From Chloroflexota bacterium (GTDB lineage: Bacteria; Chloroflexota; Limnocylindria; Limnocylindrales; CSP1-4), in contig JAKAHL010000144.1 of assembly GCA_021815005.1 (NCBI GenBank), positions 1-5,881 of the forward strand: a stretch of 5,881 bases of DNA, given 5' to 3'. The notes under the pieces are model-generated. The model made no database searches, was not told where the DNA came from, and saw nothing but the letters and a program-made list of their open reading frames with translations. Numbering within the stretch: the stretch's first letter is position 1; every line of letters starts with the position of its first letter. The position numbers and the translations under genes are program-made. Below are positions 5,362 through 5,881 of the stretch, in pieces.

Positions 5362-5880
5362 TCAGCCGACCGAGCCGCGGCCCCAGCTGACAGTGAACCG
5401 GGCGCCTCCCGCGGGCGACGCGCCGATCCCCCAGCAACCGCCCGTCGCGCGCACGATCGCGTCGCCGATCGCGAGGCCCAGGCCGGCGCCGCCGGCCTCG
5501 CCGGCAGTCGTGACCAAGCGGTGGAAGCGGTTGAAGATCCGGGCCTGCTCCGCCTCGGGGATGCCCGGGCCGGCGTCGTCGACCGCCACGAAGGCGCGCC
5601 CGGACTCCACGCCCACCGTCACGTCCACGGCCCCGCCGTCCGGCGAGTACTTGCAGGCGTTGTCGACCAGCACGCCGACGAGCCGGTCCACGAGCTCGGC
5701 CGACGCCGCGATGACGACGGGCTGGGACGGCGCGTGCACGAACAGCCGGACGTGGCGCGTCTCGGCCACGACGCCGAACCGGTCGACGGCCTGGCTCGCG
5801 AGGACCCCGAGGTCGATCGGGCCCGCGGGCGGTGGCTCGGCGGCAGCGTCGAACCGCGCCAGCCACAGCATGTCCTCGAG
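5362..5880 (-). CDS. Sensor histidine kinase, C-terminal ATPase domain (5' part beyond the window)
   Basis: This is the catalytic C-terminus of a two-component membrane sensor kinase. The frame runs in from the right edge; LEDMLWLARFD at the edge is the end of the dimerisation helix region that follows the phospho-accepting His, which is outside the window. Counting from the internal Met at 5871, the ATP-binding signatures are all present. The N box is VDNACKYSPDGG with N71. The G1 box is DDAGPGIP with D99. The F box is RIFNRFHRL near 111-119, and the G2 box is GGAGLGLAIGDAIV near 127-140. The protein ends with the usual GARFTVSWG strand and a TGA at 5362. Its response regulator is not in the window. 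The GtrA-like gene begins 52 nt downstream on the same strand, so the kinase and the glycosyltransferase may be co-transcribed. Confidence 0.92.
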   Translation of the reverse strand, partial: LEDMLWLARFDAAAEPPPAGPIDLGVLASQAVDRFGVVAETRHVRLFVHAPSQPVVIAASAELVDRLVGVLVDNACKYSPDGGAVDVTVGVESGRAFVAVDDAGPGIPEAEQARIFNRFHRLVTTAGEAGGAGLGLAIGDAIVRATGGCWGIGASPAGGARFTVSWGRGSVG

Positions 5881-5881
5881 C

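Overview
The window is very GC-rich throughout. Its content (an actinobacterial-style UvrB tail, an IS1380-family element and a YkcB-like family 39 glycosyltransferase beside a sensor kinase) suggests a high-GC actinomycetote. I would not name a genus. A deep-branching class such as Thermoleophilia is possible but only a guess.

Layout from left to right: (1) 2-514, plus strand: the 3' end of uvrB, with the UVR helical hairpin followed by an unusually long charged tail. (2) 515-1053: no credible gene. It holds loose GGGGCGCACGC-type repeats and four copies of a ~26-bp repeat. Three copies have the same orientation at an exact 82-bp pitch. The fourth is inverted and, with its neighbour, bounds a 110-bp interval with MITE-like ends. 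(3) 1054-2714: a complete IS1380-family insertion sequence with 16-bp perfect terminal inverted repeats, a near-perfect flanking duplication (GTAAG/CTAAG), and one intact transposase gene (442 aa) whose DDE residues are visible. (4) 2715-2969: intergenic, with a strong two-part hairpin just past the stop of the converging glycosyltransferase gene. (5) 2970-5880, minus strand: a three-gene tandem read right to left. It consists of a histidine kinase C-terminus (the gene continues past the right edge), a small broken GtrA-like membrane gene, and a complete 659-aa polytopic family 39 glycosyltransferase.

How the genes fit together: GtrA-type proteins are membrane partners in the handling of polyprenyl-phosphate sugars. 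Family 39 (PMT/ArnT/YkcB) enzymes use such lipid-linked sugars on the outer face of the membrane. A sensor kinase upstream on the same strand suggests signal-controlled modification of the cell envelope. The GtrA-like gene is the most striking part. A period-8 tandem repeat (CCGGGCGG, 5179-5199) lies exactly where the reading frame breaks. Removing one 8-bp unit on paper restores a single 115-aa frame from the ATG at 5309 to a stop 4 nt before the glycosyltransferase start. This is either a recent frameshift, a slippage-prone switch, or a sequencing error.

I did not find a CRISPR array, tRNA, rRNA, or a clearly new multi-gene system.
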